Shown in pieces: positions 5,447 to 6,463 of a stretch of DNA of 6,463 nucleotides. The notes beneath the pieces were generated by a model. The model made no database searches. It saw only the letters and a program-made list of their open reading frames with translations, and was not told the DNA's origin. Where the stretch lies: NCBI GenBank assembly GCA_944382025.1, contig CALWMQ010000069.1, positions 1 to 6,463 of the forward strand, read 5' to 3'. The translations under genes and the position numbers were made by a program. The stretch's first letter is position 1. Every line of letters starts with the position of its first letter. Origin of the DNA: an uncultured Clostridia bacterium (GTDB lineage Bacteria > Bacillota > Clostridia > Oscillospirales > Acutalibacteraceae).

Positions 5447-6463
5447 ATGGCGGAAACGATTCAGGGCCTGAAACGGACCCGGTACTGCGGTGAGTTCCGC
5501 AGGGAACACGACGGGGAGGAAGCAGTGGTTTTCGGCTGGGTCCAGCGGCAGCGGGATCTGGGACAACTGATCTTTGTGGATCTGCGGGACCGGACCGGCA
5601 TCGTCCAGCTGGCTTTTGACGAGGCTACCCCCAGGGAGGTATTTGACAAGGCTTTCAGTGTGCGGGGAGAATATGTGCTGGCCGCTCGGGGAACCGTCCG
5701 GGTACGCACCTCCATCAACAAGGATATCCCTACCGGCGAAGTGGAAATCGCCGTAACCGAACTGCGGATCCTGAATAAGTCGGAAACGCCTCCTTTTGAA
5801 ATTGTGGAAAACTGCAATACCGCTGAAGCTACCCGGCTGAAATACCGCTACCTGGATCTTCGGCGCCCGGATTTGCAGCATAATATCCTCATGCGCCACC
5901 GGATCGCCAAGGCTACTCGGGATTACTTTGACTCTAAGGGCTTCATCGAAATCGAAACCCCTATCCTGATCCGCTCTACCCCGGAGGGCGCCCGGGATTT
6001 CCTGGTTCCCTCCCGGCTGCATAACGGCGAGTTCTATGCTCTTCCCCAATCCCCTCAGCTGTATAAACAGCTTTCCATGGTAGCCGGTTTCGACCGGTAT
6101 ATCCAGCTGGCTCGGTGCTTCCGAGATGAGGATCTGCGGGCTGACCGGCAGCCAGAATTTACCCAGATCGATATGGAGATGTCCTTTGTGGATGTGGAGG
6201 ACGTGCTGGAGGTGGGCGAGGGCTTTATGTCCTACATCTTTGACACGGTGCTGGGGCAAAAAATCCAGCTGCCTCTCCCCAGGCTGACGTATAACGAAGC
6301 CATGGAACGTTACGGCTCCGACAAGCCGGATATCCGATTCCCTATGGAACTGATCGACCTGACCGATGCGGTAAAAGACTGCGGTTTCGGCGTGTTCTCG
6401 TCCGCCGTGCAGGGCGGCGGTACTGTCCGGTGCATCACCGCCAAAAACGCGGTGAGTATCCTG
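5447..6463 (+). CDS. aspS: Aspartyl-tRNA synthetase (AspRS, class IIb), 3' end outside the window
   Basis: AspRS attaches aspartate to tRNA-Asp. The window holds 339 codons of an expected roughly 590, open to the right edge with no frameshift. The N-terminal OB-fold anticodon-binding domain includes FGWVQRQRDLGQLIFVDLRD (29-48). The catalytic core follows, with QSPQLYKQ (201-208; Q204 and K207 contact aspartate by analogy with E. coli Q195 and K198) and motif 2 FRDEDLRADRQPEFTQID (225-242; R226). The sequence stops at the start of the bacterial GAD insertion, so motif 3 is missing. L38 in RDLG is the residue typical of AspRS that charges only tRNA-Asp; a histidine there marks the relaxed Asp/Asn form, so this one is probably discriminating. 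AAAGGA at 5431-5436 lies 10 nt before ATG 5447. Confidence 0.96.
   Translation, partial: MAETIQGLKRTRYCGEFRREHDGEEAVVFGWVQRQRDLGQLIFVDLRDRTGIVQLAFDEATPREVFDKAFSVRGEYVLAARGTVRVRTSINKDIPTGEVEIAVTELRILNKSETPPFEIVENCNTAEATRLKYRYLDLRRPDLQHNILMRHRIAKATRDYFDSKGFIEIETPILIRSTPEGARDFLVPSRLHNGEFYALPQSPQLYKQLSMVAGFDRYIQLARCFRDEDLRADRQPEFTQIDMEMSFVDVEDVLEVGEGFMSYIFDTVLGQKIQLPLPRLTYNEAMERYGSDKPDIRFPMELIDLTDAVKDCGFGVFSSAVQGGGTVRCITAKNAVSIL

Noticed and set aside
5302..5493. Small + strand open frame crossing the hisS-aspS gap into aspS
   Set aside because: Its ATG has no ribosome binding site and the frame runs into aspS in the wrong register; composition is not protein-like.
5300..6259. Minus-strand open frame (about 319 codons) opposite aspS
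   Set aside because: It is a shadow of AspRS, whose motifs on the + strand are unmistakable.

Overview
The window is a stretch of ordinary chromosomal housekeeping genes, all on the + strand. It most likely comes from an anaerobic Firmicute of the class Clostridia, with Oscillospirales/Ruminococcaceae-like as the best guess. This rests on the moderately high GC content by eye, the purine-rich AGGAGG-type ribosome binding sites, a textbook sigma-A promoter, the cysteine-rich clostridial type of HisRS, and the association of a cell-shape cluster with mgsA. The taxonomic call is an inference from gene style and order, not from a marker gene.

Layout: (1) bases 1-194 are non-coding upstream sequence with a strong dyad; (2) 195-2291 is mrdA, encoding the monofunctional transpeptidase PBP2 of the elongation machinery; (3) 2292-2576 is a spacer with an excellent promoter and a roughly 135-nt leader; (4) 2577-3317 is a minD-type ATPase, followed 33 bp later by (5) mgsA, methylglyoxal synthase, at 3351-3758; (6) 3759-3945 is a hairpin-rich leader; (7) 3946-5277 is hisS; (8) 5278-5446 is a second intergenic stretch with competing inverted repeats and a likely aspS promoter; (9) aspS runs from 5447 off the right edge.

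How the genes fit together: PBP2 and MinD belong to cell elongation and division-site selection. In many Clostridia this block reads mreB-mreC-mreD-mrdA-minC-minD-minE-rodA-mgsA. Here minC, minE and rodA are absent between mrdA and mgsA. The remaining MinD keeps all its ATPase motifs but ends before the usual C-terminal membrane-binding helix. HisRS and AspRS are a common Firmicute pair that charge tRNA-His and tRNA-Asp.

I found no mobile element, CRISPR array, tRNA, rRNA or clearly new multi-gene system. The most interesting points are the reduced min locus with its unusual MinD, and the two structured intergenic regions before hisS and aspS, neither of which fits the T-box leader expected for such genes.
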